Below are positions 1 to 6,535 of a stretch of DNA of 6,535 nt, piece by piece. Made by a program: the position numbers and the translations under genes. Every line of letters begins with the position of its first letter. The stretch's first letter is position 1. The DNA is from Verrucomicrobia bacterium UBA3750. GTDB taxonomy: Bacteria; Verrucomicrobiota; Kiritimatiellia; RFP12; UBA1067. The stretch covers positions 33,954 through 40,488 of the forward strand of contig DFGM01000163.1 in NCBI GenBank assembly GCA_002371755.1, given 5' to 3'. The notes under the pieces were generated by a model. It was not told the origin of the DNA and made no database searches. It saw nothing but the letters and a program-made list of their open reading frames with translations.

Positions 1-2867
1 CAGTCCCAGCCGTATTCCTCGAAGATGTCGATACAGTCGCGCAAATAGTCCGCAGCGCCATCAGCCCATGCGGCAGCCGAAAACTCGCCGGCATATATTC
101 TTGCGCCGTGCCTGAGCTGGAAGTCGCGCACATTCTGAAGTTGACGCCGCAGAAACTCCTTGTTCCAGCCTTTCCCGGCGTCAGGGTAGCTCGCAGCCTG
201 CGGATATTTGCCCAGGACCCGCTGGTGCGTGAACTCCATAGGTTTGTACATGTGCACCTGATAGATCACGTCCGCATCGGGAATCGGCTTCATGGCGACA
301 AACCAATACGGGGCGCACCATCCGTTCGACTCGATGATGACAGGCGTGTGCGCATCCTCTTCGCGAATGGCTTGCGCCGTGCGCCGCTGCAGAGCAAGGC
401 AATCTTGTCCTGGCGCGGTTTTCCGGTCCTGGCTCGGTTCGTTTATGAGGTCGTAGCCGTAGATGCCGTCGCGCCCCTTGAAACGTCGCGCGATTCGTCG
501 CCACATATCGACAAAATGGTCGGCGTATTTCCGGTCGTAGAACATGTTCATGTCGCCCGTCCCGTCGCGTCCGCCCGGCGGCACATGGACGTCCAGCACG
601 ACTTTCATCCCGTATTTCGCAGCCATCGGCAAGACGAACTTGTCGAAATGTTCGAGTTTTCCGTCCAGCCAGCGGTCGTATTCGTCGATATCGCGGTTTC
701 CGTTCGTTTCGCCCCAACCGCGAATCATCTGGTATCTCAGCAGCGTCGCACCCCACTCGTGCAATGTCCGGAAGTCATCCTCGGTCATTTCGCGCGAAGG
801 CGACATCACGCCTCGCAGCTGCGGCAGGTTCCGCACACGTTCCGTATAGCGGCAAAGGTTCGTCTCGACCGTCGGGAAGCATGTGGTCCTGAGGCACGTC
901 GCCCCGAACGGCACAAGCTCGACCATTTCGCGCACCGCCCCTGAATCCGGCGCGACTGCGGCGCCGGATGGAACCGGCGTGTGAACGCCATCCCTTCTTT
1001 CCGGCGGATAGGCGGCGGAGGCGCGGACCATCGGCACGGAAAGCCGCACTGGCGGATTCTGCCACGGATGGCAGGGCATCGCCTCACGGCTGACGCGAAT
1101 CCCGGACGGAGCCAAATCATGCGGCAGCGCATATGCGACCGGCTCCTTCTCGCACTCGGCGGCAAGCCACGGCCAGTTCTCCGGCTGCGGCGGCGCGTTA
1201 TCCTCTCCCCAGCCCGGCTTCGGACGCTGCACACGCTTCCACTTCTCTGCGACAGGCTGCGCAAACACGAGCGCACCCCATTCGACAGTTTTCAGCGGCG
1301 TTTTGGCGAAGTCGCGGTCGCGCACGGTGCGGACTACGGGCCGCCAGCCGAAATCCACCACAATCGTCTCATCCGCTTTCCAAGGCCCCGCAACGGTCAC
1401 CACACCGTTCGACTCGGCGGTTTGGCACGGCTTGCCGCCGCGCATTATGCGAAGGCCCTCCGCCCAAGCCGGACGGCGCAATCGCAAGGCACCGTTCCAG
1501 CCATCGGCCAGGACGCGCAACATCACCCGCTTGCCGAACGGATAGTCCGTCTCGCTCGTCACCCGCACATCCCGACCGTCGATCTTCGTTCTCACCTCAT
1601 ACGGTCCATAGTTCATTACGCGCAAGTCTCTTCCCTCCCTGAATACGGCGTTCAGCACATACAGCGGGTAGAGGCGGATGGAGTTCGCAGGACAGCACGC
1701 AGGATTCATGTTCGGCGCATAGGCGTGGAAGAACGGCTCCGGCCCCCACCGCGAGGAAACGAGCGTGGCGTACCACTGGTTCGGGGACGTCATGTAGCCG
1801 ATCGTCCGTTCGTCCTTGGCGCGAGCGCCCTGCGCGGCATTGAAAACCATGCGCTCGACCGCATCCGCGTAGCCCGTCTCGCCGGTCAGCGAGGCGAACC
1901 ATGCAAAGAGCTCCTGATAATAGATGTAGTCGCAGTATTCGGTTTCGCCCACGCACGACGGCGCGGCAGTCCACTCCCCGTCTGCGCATGGCGCGTATGT
2001 AGCTTGCCAGCCTACGCCGTCGTGGAAATCCCGGTACGCCTTGATCGCAGCATCAAGATGCTTTCGCTTGCCGGAGGCGAACGCCAATGCGGCCGGCAGC
2101 TTGTTCCGCGCCGCGATGGCGGCGACGTGGTAGGCGTGGTTCGTGAGCGGGAACGTCGTGAATGTCGCATCGTTCTTGTGTCCGGGCTTGTCGAGCCAGG
2201 CGGCATATTCCTCGCAGAAGTCCAGGAGCCGCTTGTCGCCCGTCATCTGGTATACGACGCACGCTGGTTCGATGATTGTTGGCCCGGCGTAGTCCGTCTT
2301 CTTCTCGCCGCTCCAGTTCCTGACGAACCACAGAAGTCCGCGATGCACTGCGTCGAGAATCGCCTTGTCGCCCGTGCGGCAGTATTCCAGCAGCATTGCG
2401 TTGTAGAAAAAGTGGCAGCCCCAGGCGTTGAAATCCTCCTGCCGGTCGTCGCCGGGGCGGTAGGCGCCGAGATAGCCGTCCGGCTCCTGCAGCGACATCG
2501 CGGCGCGGATGCGGGAGGCGGCTTTTTCGATGAGCGCATCATCGCCAAGCGTGTATGCAAGCAGCGCGGAGCCGAGGGTGTACTCTGCGCCCATTTCGGC
2601 GCACCAGCCAACCAGCCCGCGCGCACCGTTTGCGGGGTCGAAGTCGCGCGTAACATACGGCTTCGCCATCTGGTCGGGCTCTATCTCGCCCAAATGGCCG
2701 CCCATGCCGGAAAGCGACAGTTCAAGCTGACTCCGCAGCCAGCCTCTCGCGACAATCTCGCCCGGCTTCAGCGGTTCCAGCACTCGCTGCACATCTTCTC
2801 CACGGGACGCTGTCGAGGCAGCGAAAACCAGAGACGCCACAGAGGCCATAATAACTCTTTTCGTCAT
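1..2867 (-). CDS. Secreted two-domain glycoside hydrolase: DUF1680/GH127-like region fused to GH5 domain (3' partial)
   Basis: The frame is open without a stop from ATG 2867 to base 1, giving 955 full codons; the C-terminus lies outside the window. Residues 1 to about 20 form a Sec signal peptide (MTKR, then a hydrophobic stretch, S-T-A near the cleavage site). Residues about 27-430 match the DUF1680 (alpha/alpha)6 barrel of beta-L-arabinofuranosidase-like enzymes: QEPDGYLG at 127-134, E310-x-C312 and C391-C392 in ACCPAN. By family knowledge (HypBA1, GH127) these are the zinc ligands and the nucleophilic cysteine; E298 may be the acid/base. Residues about 430-665 are the beta-sandwich tail (RRPAWAEG 464-471, VELVPFG 649-655). 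After a linker of about 20 residues a GH5 domain starts near 684: R711, DVH with H761, acid/base E810 in LINEP, H872-x-Y874, nucleophile E928 in AGEFS. Only the end of this barrel is missing. The gene lies 28 nt behind the phosphoesterase gene. The fold is clear; exact family (GH127, GH146 or a relative), GH5 subfamily and substrate are not. Confidence 0.9.
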   Translation of the reverse strand, partial: MTKRVIMASVASLVFAASTASRGEDVQRVLEPLKPGEIVARGWLRSQLELSLSGMGGHLGEIEPDQMAKPYVTRDFDPANGARGLVGWCAEMGAEYTLGSALLAYTLGDDALIEKAASRIRAAMSLQEPDGYLGAYRPGDDRQEDFNAWGCHFFYNAMLLEYCRTGDKAILDAVHRGLLWFVRNWSGEKKTDYAGPTIIEPACVVYQMTGDKRLLDFCEEYAAWLDKPGHKNDATFTTFPLTNHAYHVAAIAARNKLPAALAFASGKRKHLDAAIKAYRDFHDGVGWQATYAPCADGEWTAAPSCVGETEYCDYIYYQELFAWFASLTGETGYADAVERMVFNAAQGARAKDERTIGYMTSPNQWYATLVSSRWGPEPFFHAYAPNMNPACCPANSIRLYPLYVLNAVFREGRDLRVMNYGPYEVRTKIDGRDVRVTSETDYPFGKRVMLRVLADGWNGALRLRRPAWAEGLRIMRGGKPCQTAESNGVVTVAGPWKADETIVVDFGWRPVVRTVRDRDFAKTPLKTVEWGALVFAQPVAEKWKRVQRPKPGWGEDNAPPQPENWPWLAAECEKEPVAYALPHDLAPSGIRVSREAMPCHPWQNPPVRLSVPMVRASAAYPPERRDGVHTPVPSGAAVAPDSGAVREMVELVPFGATCLRTTCFPTVETNLCRYTERVRNLPQLRGVMSPSREMTEDDFRTLHEWGATLLRYQMIRGWGETNGNRDIDEYDRWLDGKLEHFDKFVLPMAAKYGMKVVLDVHVPPGGRDGTGDMNMFYDRKYADHFVDMWRRIARRFKGRDGIYGYDLINEPSQDRKTAPGQDCLALQRRTAQAIREEDAHTPVIIESNGWCAPYWFVAMKPIPDADVIYQVHMYKPMEFTHQRVLGKYPQAASYPDAGKGWNKEFLRRQLQNVRDFQLRHGARIYAGEFSAAAWADGAADYLRDCIDIFEEYGWD

Positions 2868-2878
2868 TGCAACCCATA

Positions 2879-2886
2879 CCTTTCTT
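2879..2886 (-). promoter_or_regulatory. Ribosome binding site of the GH127-GH5 gene
   Basis: On the minus strand AAGAAAGG stands 11 nt before ATG 2867. It supports that start over another ATG at 2877, which is in a different frame and almost touches the purine run. The spacing is a little long. Confidence 0.5.
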
Positions 2887-2895
2887 GATTAAAGA

Positions 2896-4326
2896 TTAAA
2901 CCACGACAACCGGGAACAGCTCCTTGTCGCCATTTGACGAAAGCGCGACTACCGTCGTCTCGCCCGGTTTCTTTGCCATCAATGTTCCATCCTGCGAAAT
3001 CTCCGCGACATCATTGAAGTAGTCCGCGAAATAGTCGTACTTCCTCTGTGGATTAGGGCGCATCTCGACGCGCTCCGAGTCGTAGCATCCCCAGGAAACC
3101 GCGCCGCAAAAGACTGACGCGGAGAACTGCATCTTCTCGCCGGCCTTTACCGTCTTTCTCCCGATATGAAGCGCACGGTCGCCACCGCCGCCAAAACGCG
3201 TAAACCTGATCAGCCCCGCTTTCAAGTCGAACTGCACGGCATCAAACGTCTGTTCGCAAACCGTCCCGCGCTTCTTCTCGGGCAGATTCGGGCACCAGGG
3301 TTTTGAACCGTTGATGTAGTCGCGGTAAGCCGCGTCGCAAGGCTCGGTGACGTGCCAGATTCTGCTTGTCTGCGACTGCCTTTCAGCATGTTGATGTCCT
3401 GTAATATCAAGCAGAATCCAGCCGTTTGCGCCCGAGTAGTCGAACTCCCGGCCAAAGACCGAGACTTTGCGCCGCCCCTGAAACGCCTCGAGCACTTCGC
3501 GCCACGGCGCAAAGATGCGCTTCCCGTCAGGATTGGCAGCGACGCCGCATACGGGTATGTGGTGCATGACAACCACCCCCCACCCTGACGGAATCCCGCT
3601 CAGGGCATGTTCTGCAAGCCACAAAACCTGCCTTTCGTGCATTCCGTACTCGACCGCCCAGAAAGACCGGGACGTGGCAATCCTGTCCGTCGTATCGGCC
3701 ACGATGTACCGCATCTTCGTTTCAGGGAAGTCGATATAGTAGTAGCAGGCCTCCGGATCCTCCTTGTTCGTCACGGCGTGGACCGAGACAGCCTTCGTGT
3801 CCATCAATACGTCATGCGCCTCTCTGCCGGAATACGTAAAGCCGTCATTCACCGTCGGGGCGCTGCGGATCGTGAAGTCGTGGTTGCCCTTTGCAGGGTA
3901 GAAGTCGCCGCCAGCGCCTTCTATCGGCGCGACCCAATCGTCGAGATAGCTCTTGATCGAGGCGTCAAGCGACGCCTTGGCGCCAAACGCCTCGGGCATG
4001 TCGCCGCCGCACAGAACCTTCTTTACGGGAGTTTCCCGCACGAGCTTTGCGAGTATGCGTCCGGACATGCCGGCGTTGGACGGTATGTGAAGATCGGTGA
4101 TGAACCAGAAGCCGTCCGCGCAAGTCCTGGCATTGCGGCGAACCTTCTTTACGGTACTCGCAAGCATATCGCCGTAGTATGCCGGCAACCCTTCGTCTAC
4201 AGCCCACAGCCGCCAGTCTACAGCGGTCATCACCGCACCGGCAAATCCCAGCTTCAGGAAGTCTCGCCTTGAAATAGGCGCAACTTCTCCCGGTTTCGCG
4301 GATGCAATGGTGCGATCGCTGTTCAT
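2896..4326 (-). CDS. Tat-exported calcineurin-like metallophosphoesterase with C-terminal Ig-like (Big_2) module
   Basis: A complete 476-residue protein. Residues 19-25 read SRRDFLK, a full twin-arginine motif, followed by a moderately hydrophobic stretch (26-42), so export of a folded, metal-loaded enzyme is expected; no clear A-x-A cleavage site is visible. The five metal-binding blocks of the calcineurin-like superfamily are present in order: D78-L-H80, G-G-D109, GNHD 147-150, H255-H256 and GHQH 310-313. All usual metal ligands are therefore kept and the enzyme should be active, probably with a di-metal centre. Residues about 392-476 look like a Big_2 module (V-K-A-G-E near 393, ISQDGTL 443-449, a closing beta-strand of valines), which often mediates surface or glycan attachment. 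The gene starts 5 nt after the LamG gene stop and is followed 28 nt later by the glycoside hydrolase gene, so co-expression is likely. The substrate (phosphomonoester, diester or nucleotide) cannot be told from the motifs. The class call is firm; a role in glycan dephosphorylation is only inferred from context. Confidence 0.9.
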   Translation of the reverse strand: MNSDRTIASAKPGEVAPISRRDFLKLGFAGAVMTAVDWRLWAVDEGLPAYYGDMLASTVKKVRRNARTCADGFWFITDLHIPSNAGMSGRILAKLVRETPVKKVLCGGDMPEAFGAKASLDASIKSYLDDWVAPIEGAGGDFYPAKGNHDFTIRSAPTVNDGFTYSGREAHDVLMDTKAVSVHAVTNKEDPEACYYYIDFPETKMRYIVADTTDRIATSRSFWAVEYGMHERQVLWLAEHALSGIPSGWGVVVMHHIPVCGVAANPDGKRIFAPWREVLEAFQGRRKVSVFGREFDYSGANGWILLDITGHQHAERQSQTSRIWHVTEPCDAAYRDYINGSKPWCPNLPEKKRGTVCEQTFDAVQFDLKAGLIRFTRFGGGGDRALHIGRKTVKAGEKMQFSASVFCGAVSWGCYDSERVEMRPNPQRKYDYFADYFNDVAEISQDGTLMAKKPGETTVVALSSNGDKELFPVVVV

Positions 4327-4331
4327 CGGTT

Positions 4332-6299
4332 TTACCGGACAATGATGAGAAGACCGCGTTGCGGCTTGCTGCGCTGAGACATGAAATCAGCAGGCTCAAG
4401 GGCGCGCCCCGTGACCTTGATATCGTCCAACTGGCCGACAAACTTGTAGGACGAGCCATTGCGGGCTCCAATGAAAAGCCGGCCTGCACGAAGCCGTGCA
4501 GGGCTCGTATTGGAAGAGTAGCGTGTCGCAACCTGGACTCCATCGCGGTAGAGCCGCACAATATCAGCCGTTGTCGAGTCCCAGTCAAAGACGATGGCAT
4601 AGTGGTGCCACTTGCCGTCCGCAGTGGACCAGCCCTGCACGAGGTTGTGCGTCCGCATCATCTGGAACCCTGCGTATTCGCTTGCCGCCGCATAGAATGC
4701 ACCGGGGTTGCTCAGAGCATTTGCGGATGTCTCCATCACCATGCCCACGTCGGACATTTCGGTTTTCATGAACCATTCAACCGTCATGGATTCGTATGGA
4801 TAGAGCGGAAGAGGTGCGAGCGTCGCAAATCCATTCTGCGAACCATCGAATAAAGCCGCTCCATCGTCATCGTTCACGGTGACGCCGCTCCCCGTAAGCG
4901 CGTTGCCGTTGCCGGTTGCATCGTCAAGCATGTTTGCCGCCTTTTCGAACGGCCAATAGGCAATTATGTCATCCAACGCCCCGGTGCGTGTGCGGAGGAA
5001 CTGACCTGGGGCGAGTGCGGCGGCCGTCACGCGAATGTCGTCGATGTCGGCGTTCAGAAAGAACTGGCTATTCTTGCGCGAGCCGATGTAAAGATAGTTG
5101 TCGCGCAGTAAAGCGGAGGAGTTTCGGGCGTTTCCCTCATAGTCGCCCATGCGGACGCCATCTACATAGAGGCTGACGCATGTGTCTTTGCCTGTGTTCG
5201 CCGAATTCTTGACAAGAGCGACATGATGCCAGCCTGTGTTCACTGTGTTTGCCGGGGAGTTGCCGTAACGGTATCCGTCTTCGAGGCGAAAAAGGCCATT
5301 GACCGCACCCACGCCTGCTTCGTTAAGCGAAAAGTAGAATGCGCCGGAATAACTGGTGGCATTTTGGGAAAGTTCCATCACGATGCCGAGGTTATCCGCC
5401 CCGGTGTGTTTTTTGACGAAGAACTCAACCGTTGCATCCGTGTATGCGCTCAAGTCGAGCGTGTTCACAGTCCGCACGTCGCTCGCCGTGCCGTTGAAGG
5501 AAGCGCATCCATTCACGAACGTCACGCCCTGCGACCCTTGAAGCGTATTGCCATTGCCGCTGGAGTCCGCAAGGGCGTTGCCGTCATCAAACTTCCAGTA
5601 CGCCCGAACGTCAATGCTTCCGGCAGAACGGGCCTGCAGGAACTGGCTGGTCGAGAGAACGCCCTCGGTGATACGGATATCGTCGATCTTCCCCTTGAAG
5701 GGGAACGTTTTTCCGCCGCGAGAACCGATGTATAGACGGTGTGGCTTCAGACAGGAATCGGTCTTGTTTTGAACCTGTGTCGTCTGCTGGACTCCGTCGA
5801 GGTAGAGTTGCACCTTGTCCGCAGCCGTCTCGCCAGAAGGATTGACGATGACGGCCACATGGTGCCACTGCCCGTCGCAGATGCTGCCGCCATTGAAATT
5901 CACCCCGTTCTTGCCGCTGCCGGAGCCGTTCACCATCACGCCCTCCTTCGCGTAGAGATAGAAGCTGCCCTGCGAACTTGGATTGGTGATATTCGGGCTT
6001 GATTCCATGATCATGCCGTCGCAGTCCGCGTCGGCCAGAACGAAGCACTCAATCGTATATGCTTGGTTCTCGCGGAAATCGACATTGTGCCCCGTGATGA
6101 ACTCTCGGGCAGTCCCATCAAACACCGCCGCTCCGTCCGCAATGGTCACTCCATTGGCATTCACGAGGTCGTTATGCCCCGTATAGTCGAATTCGCCAAG
6201 CGAATCCGAACTAAAATCCCAGTGGGAGAGATAATCAACAGCAGAAACCGGCATGGCAAGCATCGCCGCCGCGCCGGTAATTGCGAGTAGTCTTTTCAT
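4332..6299 (-). CDS. Secreted protein of three LamG (Laminin_G_3, concanavalin A-like) modules
   Basis: A complete 655-residue protein with a Sec signal peptide at residues 1-20 (MKRLL, an alanine/leucine core, cleavage after VSA). The mature part is three tandem LamG modules of about 200 residues, at roughly 23-225, 232-435 and 446-640. Each repeats the same marks: an opening W-x-F strand (W27, W235, W449), an F-D/N-G strand (60-62, 268-270, 484-486), W-H-H (145-147, 357-359, 564-566), L-Y-x-D-G-V (165-170, 377-382, 583-588), I-G-S/A-R (191-194, 405-408, 610-613) and I/L-D-D-I near 205, 419 and 624. Such jelly-roll modules usually bind carbohydrate or protein; no catalytic domain is recognisable. 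The chain ends about 15 residues after the third module, with no PEP-CTERM, LPXTG or transmembrane anchor, so it is probably released or periplasmic. It is first in the cluster, 5 nt ahead of the phosphoesterase gene. The modules have diverged clearly, so the triplication is old. Ligand unknown; a glycan-binding role is inferred from the neighbouring hydrolase. Confidence 0.9.
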   Translation of the reverse strand: MKRLLAITGAAAMLAMPVSAVDYLSHWDFSSDSLGEFDYTGHNDLVNANGVTIADGAAVFDGTAREFITGHNVDFRENQAYTIECFVLADADCDGMIMESSPNITNPSSQGSFYLYAKEGVMVNGSGSGKNGVNFNGGSICDGQWHHVAVIVNPSGETAADKVQLYLDGVQQTTQVQNKTDSCLKPHRLYIGSRGGKTFPFKGKIDDIRITEGVLSTSQFLQARSAGSIDVRAYWKFDDGNALADSSGNGNTLQGSQGVTFVNGCASFNGTASDVRTVNTLDLSAYTDATVEFFVKKHTGADNLGIVMELSQNATSYSGAFYFSLNEAGVGAVNGLFRLEDGYRYGNSPANTVNTGWHHVALVKNSANTGKDTCVSLYVDGVRMGDYEGNARNSSALLRDNYLYIGSRKNSQFFLNADIDDIRVTAAALAPGQFLRTRTGALDDIIAYWPFEKAANMLDDATGNGNALTGSGVTVNDDDGAALFDGSQNGFATLAPLPLYPYESMTVEWFMKTEMSDVGMVMETSANALSNPGAFYAAASEYAGFQMMRTHNLVQGWSTADGKWHHYAIVFDWDSTTADIVRLYRDGVQVATRYSSNTSPARLRAGRLFIGARNGSSYKFVGQLDDIKVTGRALEPADFMSQRSKPQRGLLIIVR

Positions 6300-6451
6300 G
6301 GTGTCTTCGCCTTTCGTATTGTGAAATTGCCGTTTGGACAGGATTGGCAGGATTTACATGAAGCCCGGCACTGCGCCTCCGGCTCGGAGGCGGACGCGAC
6401 CATCGCGGCCGTCGCAAACGCGGCCTGCAACAATAGAGCCTTGACGACCAT
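6296..6451 (-). CDS. Possible small secreted Cys-rich peptide (51 codons) in the leader
   Basis: A 51-codon ORF from ATG 6451 with a convincing signal-peptide shape: M-V-V-K, then a run of alanine, leucine and methionine to about residue 22 ending in A-S-A. After it come four cysteines (residues 28, 32, 35, 38) and a basic tail. An AGG stands 8 nt before the ATG. The stop codon overlaps the LamG start as ATGA, an arrangement that permits translational coupling. Against it: the cysteines fall partly in the CAGGATT direct repeat, which may be a non-coding intergenic repeat, and I recognise no family. It could instead be the remnant of a broken gene that kept its signal peptide, or chance. The same frame extends upstream to ATG 6511, but that start lies before the predicted transcription start and its extra residues do not look coding. 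Confidence 0.3.
   Translation of the reverse strand: MVVKALLLQAAFATAAMVASASEPEAQCRASCKSCQSCPNGNFTIRKAKTP
6307..6314 (-). promoter_or_regulatory. Ribosome binding site of the LamG gene
   Basis: The minus strand reads AAAGGCGA, with 10 nt between its AGG and ATG 6299. It is a moderate Shine-Dalgarno match and supports that start, which also gives a complete signal peptide. Confidence 0.45.
6336..6361. repeat. Short 9-bp-period direct repeat (CAGGATT)
   Basis: CAGGATT occurs at 6339-6345 and again at 6348-6354, followed by the decayed CATGAAG at 6357-6363, all at a 9-nt period. From memory, similar GGA-CAGGATT runs occur between genes in many unrelated bacteria; this was not checked. It lies between the hairpin and the LamG ribosome binding site. 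Confidence 0.45.
6374..6392 (-). other. GC-rich hairpin in the leader
   Basis: A perfect 8-bp inverted repeat, CGCCTCCG and CGGAGGCG, around a 3-nt loop. In the predicted leader RNA it would form a stable stem about 75 nt before the LamG start. No U-run follows, so it is not an intrinsic terminator. It also lies inside the possible small ORF. A role in RNA stability or attenuation is possible but not shown. Confidence 0.4.
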
Positions 6452-6482
6452 GCAAAACGCCTGTCTTTCCTGAACGCCGTAT

Positions 6483-6511
6483 ATTATAGCAGAACGCGTC
6501 AGATTCTTCAT
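6483..6511 (-). promoter_or_regulatory. Extended -10 promoter of the three-gene cluster
   Basis: The minus strand reads TGCTATAAT at 6491-6483: a perfect -10 hexamer with the TGn extension. At 17 nt spacing the -35 position (about 6511-6506) reads ATGAAG, a weak match, as is common for extended -10 promoters. Transcription would start near 6476, giving a leader of about 175 nt before the LamG ATG. No other promoter is evident in the 5-nt and 28-nt gaps, so all three genes probably depend on this one or on promoters inside genes. Confidence 0.55.
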
Positions 6512-6523
6512 CTCCCCAATTTA

Positions 6524-6535
6524 GGGGGGGGGGGG
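6524..6535. other. Terminal run of 12 G (probable contig-end artefact)
   Basis: The window ends in 12 consecutive G after TTTA. A G-run at the 3' end of a contig is typical of dark-cycle base calls in two-colour sequencing, or of an assembly stopping at a homopolymer. It should not be read as biology without read-level support. Confidence 0.6.

Noticed and set aside
108..944. 278-codon plus-strand ORF
   Set aside because: Antisense to the GH5 domain, where the minus strand keeps all catalytic motifs.
2868..2877. ATG at 2877 as the start of the hydrolase gene
   Set aside because: It is in another frame and does not lead into the signal peptide or the DUF1680 region; ATG 2867 does.
981..2888. 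635-codon ORF on the plus strand
   Set aside because: It lies exactly antisense to the GH127-GH5 gene, whose minus-strand reading has clear family motifs. The translation is rich in Arg, His and Val with no recognisable domain, as expected of a shadow in GC-rich DNA.
3607..4272. 221-codon plus-strand ORF
   Set aside because: Antisense to the conserved metallophosphoesterase core; low-complexity shadow composition and no motifs.
4332..4380. PEP-CTERM or other sorting signal at the C-terminus of the LamG protein
   Set aside because: The last 15 residues have only a short L-L-I-I-V stretch, no PEP motif and no full transmembrane span.
6374..6392. Leader hairpin as a Rho-independent terminator
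   Set aside because: No U-run follows the stem on the transcribed strand.
6452..6511. Start of the small leader ORF at ATG 6511 (71 codons)
   Set aside because: The extra 20 codons cover the -10 promoter and lie upstream of the predicted transcription start; the signal-peptide profile begins only at ATG 6451.
1..6535. CRISPR array, tRNA, rRNA, insertion sequence or toxin-antitoxin pair
   Set aside because: No regularly spaced long repeats, cloverleaf, rRNA-like stretch, transposase motif or small paired genes were seen on either strand.

Overview
The window holds one leftward (minus-strand) cluster of three long genes for exported proteins, preceded by a short leader with a recognisable promoter. 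In transcription order they are: a secreted protein of three LamG (concanavalin A-like) modules (6299-4332); a Tat-exported calcineurin-like metallophosphoesterase with a C-terminal Ig-like (Big_2) module (4326-2896); and a very large secreted glycoside hydrolase (2867 to beyond base 1). The last one joins a DUF1680/GH127-type beta-L-arabinofuranosidase-like region to a GH5 cellulase-type domain. It has no stop codon in the window, so it is a 3'-partial gene. I obtained it by reading the minus strand through to base 1.

Organism: GC-rich codon use, LamG repeats of the Laminin_G_3 type, twin-arginine export of a phosphoesterase and a DUF1680-GH5 enzyme together suggest a polysaccharide-degrading member of the Verrucomicrobiota/Kiritimatiellota/Lentisphaerota group, perhaps from a gut or other metagenome. 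No marker gene is present, so this is an inference from style. The right end stops in a run of 12 G, which looks like a contig end.

Layout: 6524-6535 poly-G end; 6483-6491 extended -10 promoter; 6300-6476 leader of about 175 nt, holding a possible 51-codon ORF with a signal peptide, an 8-bp GC hairpin and a short CAGGATT direct repeat; then the three genes with gaps of only 5 and 28 nt. Nothing convincing is coded on the plus strand. Its many ORFs, one of 635 codons, are antisense shadows of the real genes.

How the genes may work together: all three products carry export signals (two Sec, one Tat). The LamG protein could bind glycan or surfaces. The fused hydrolase could remove arabinofuranosyl-type decorations and cut a beta-linked backbone. 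The phosphoesterase could remove a phosphate from a substrate outside the cytoplasm. The folds and catalytic motifs are visible in the sequence. The joint pathway and the substrates are inference.
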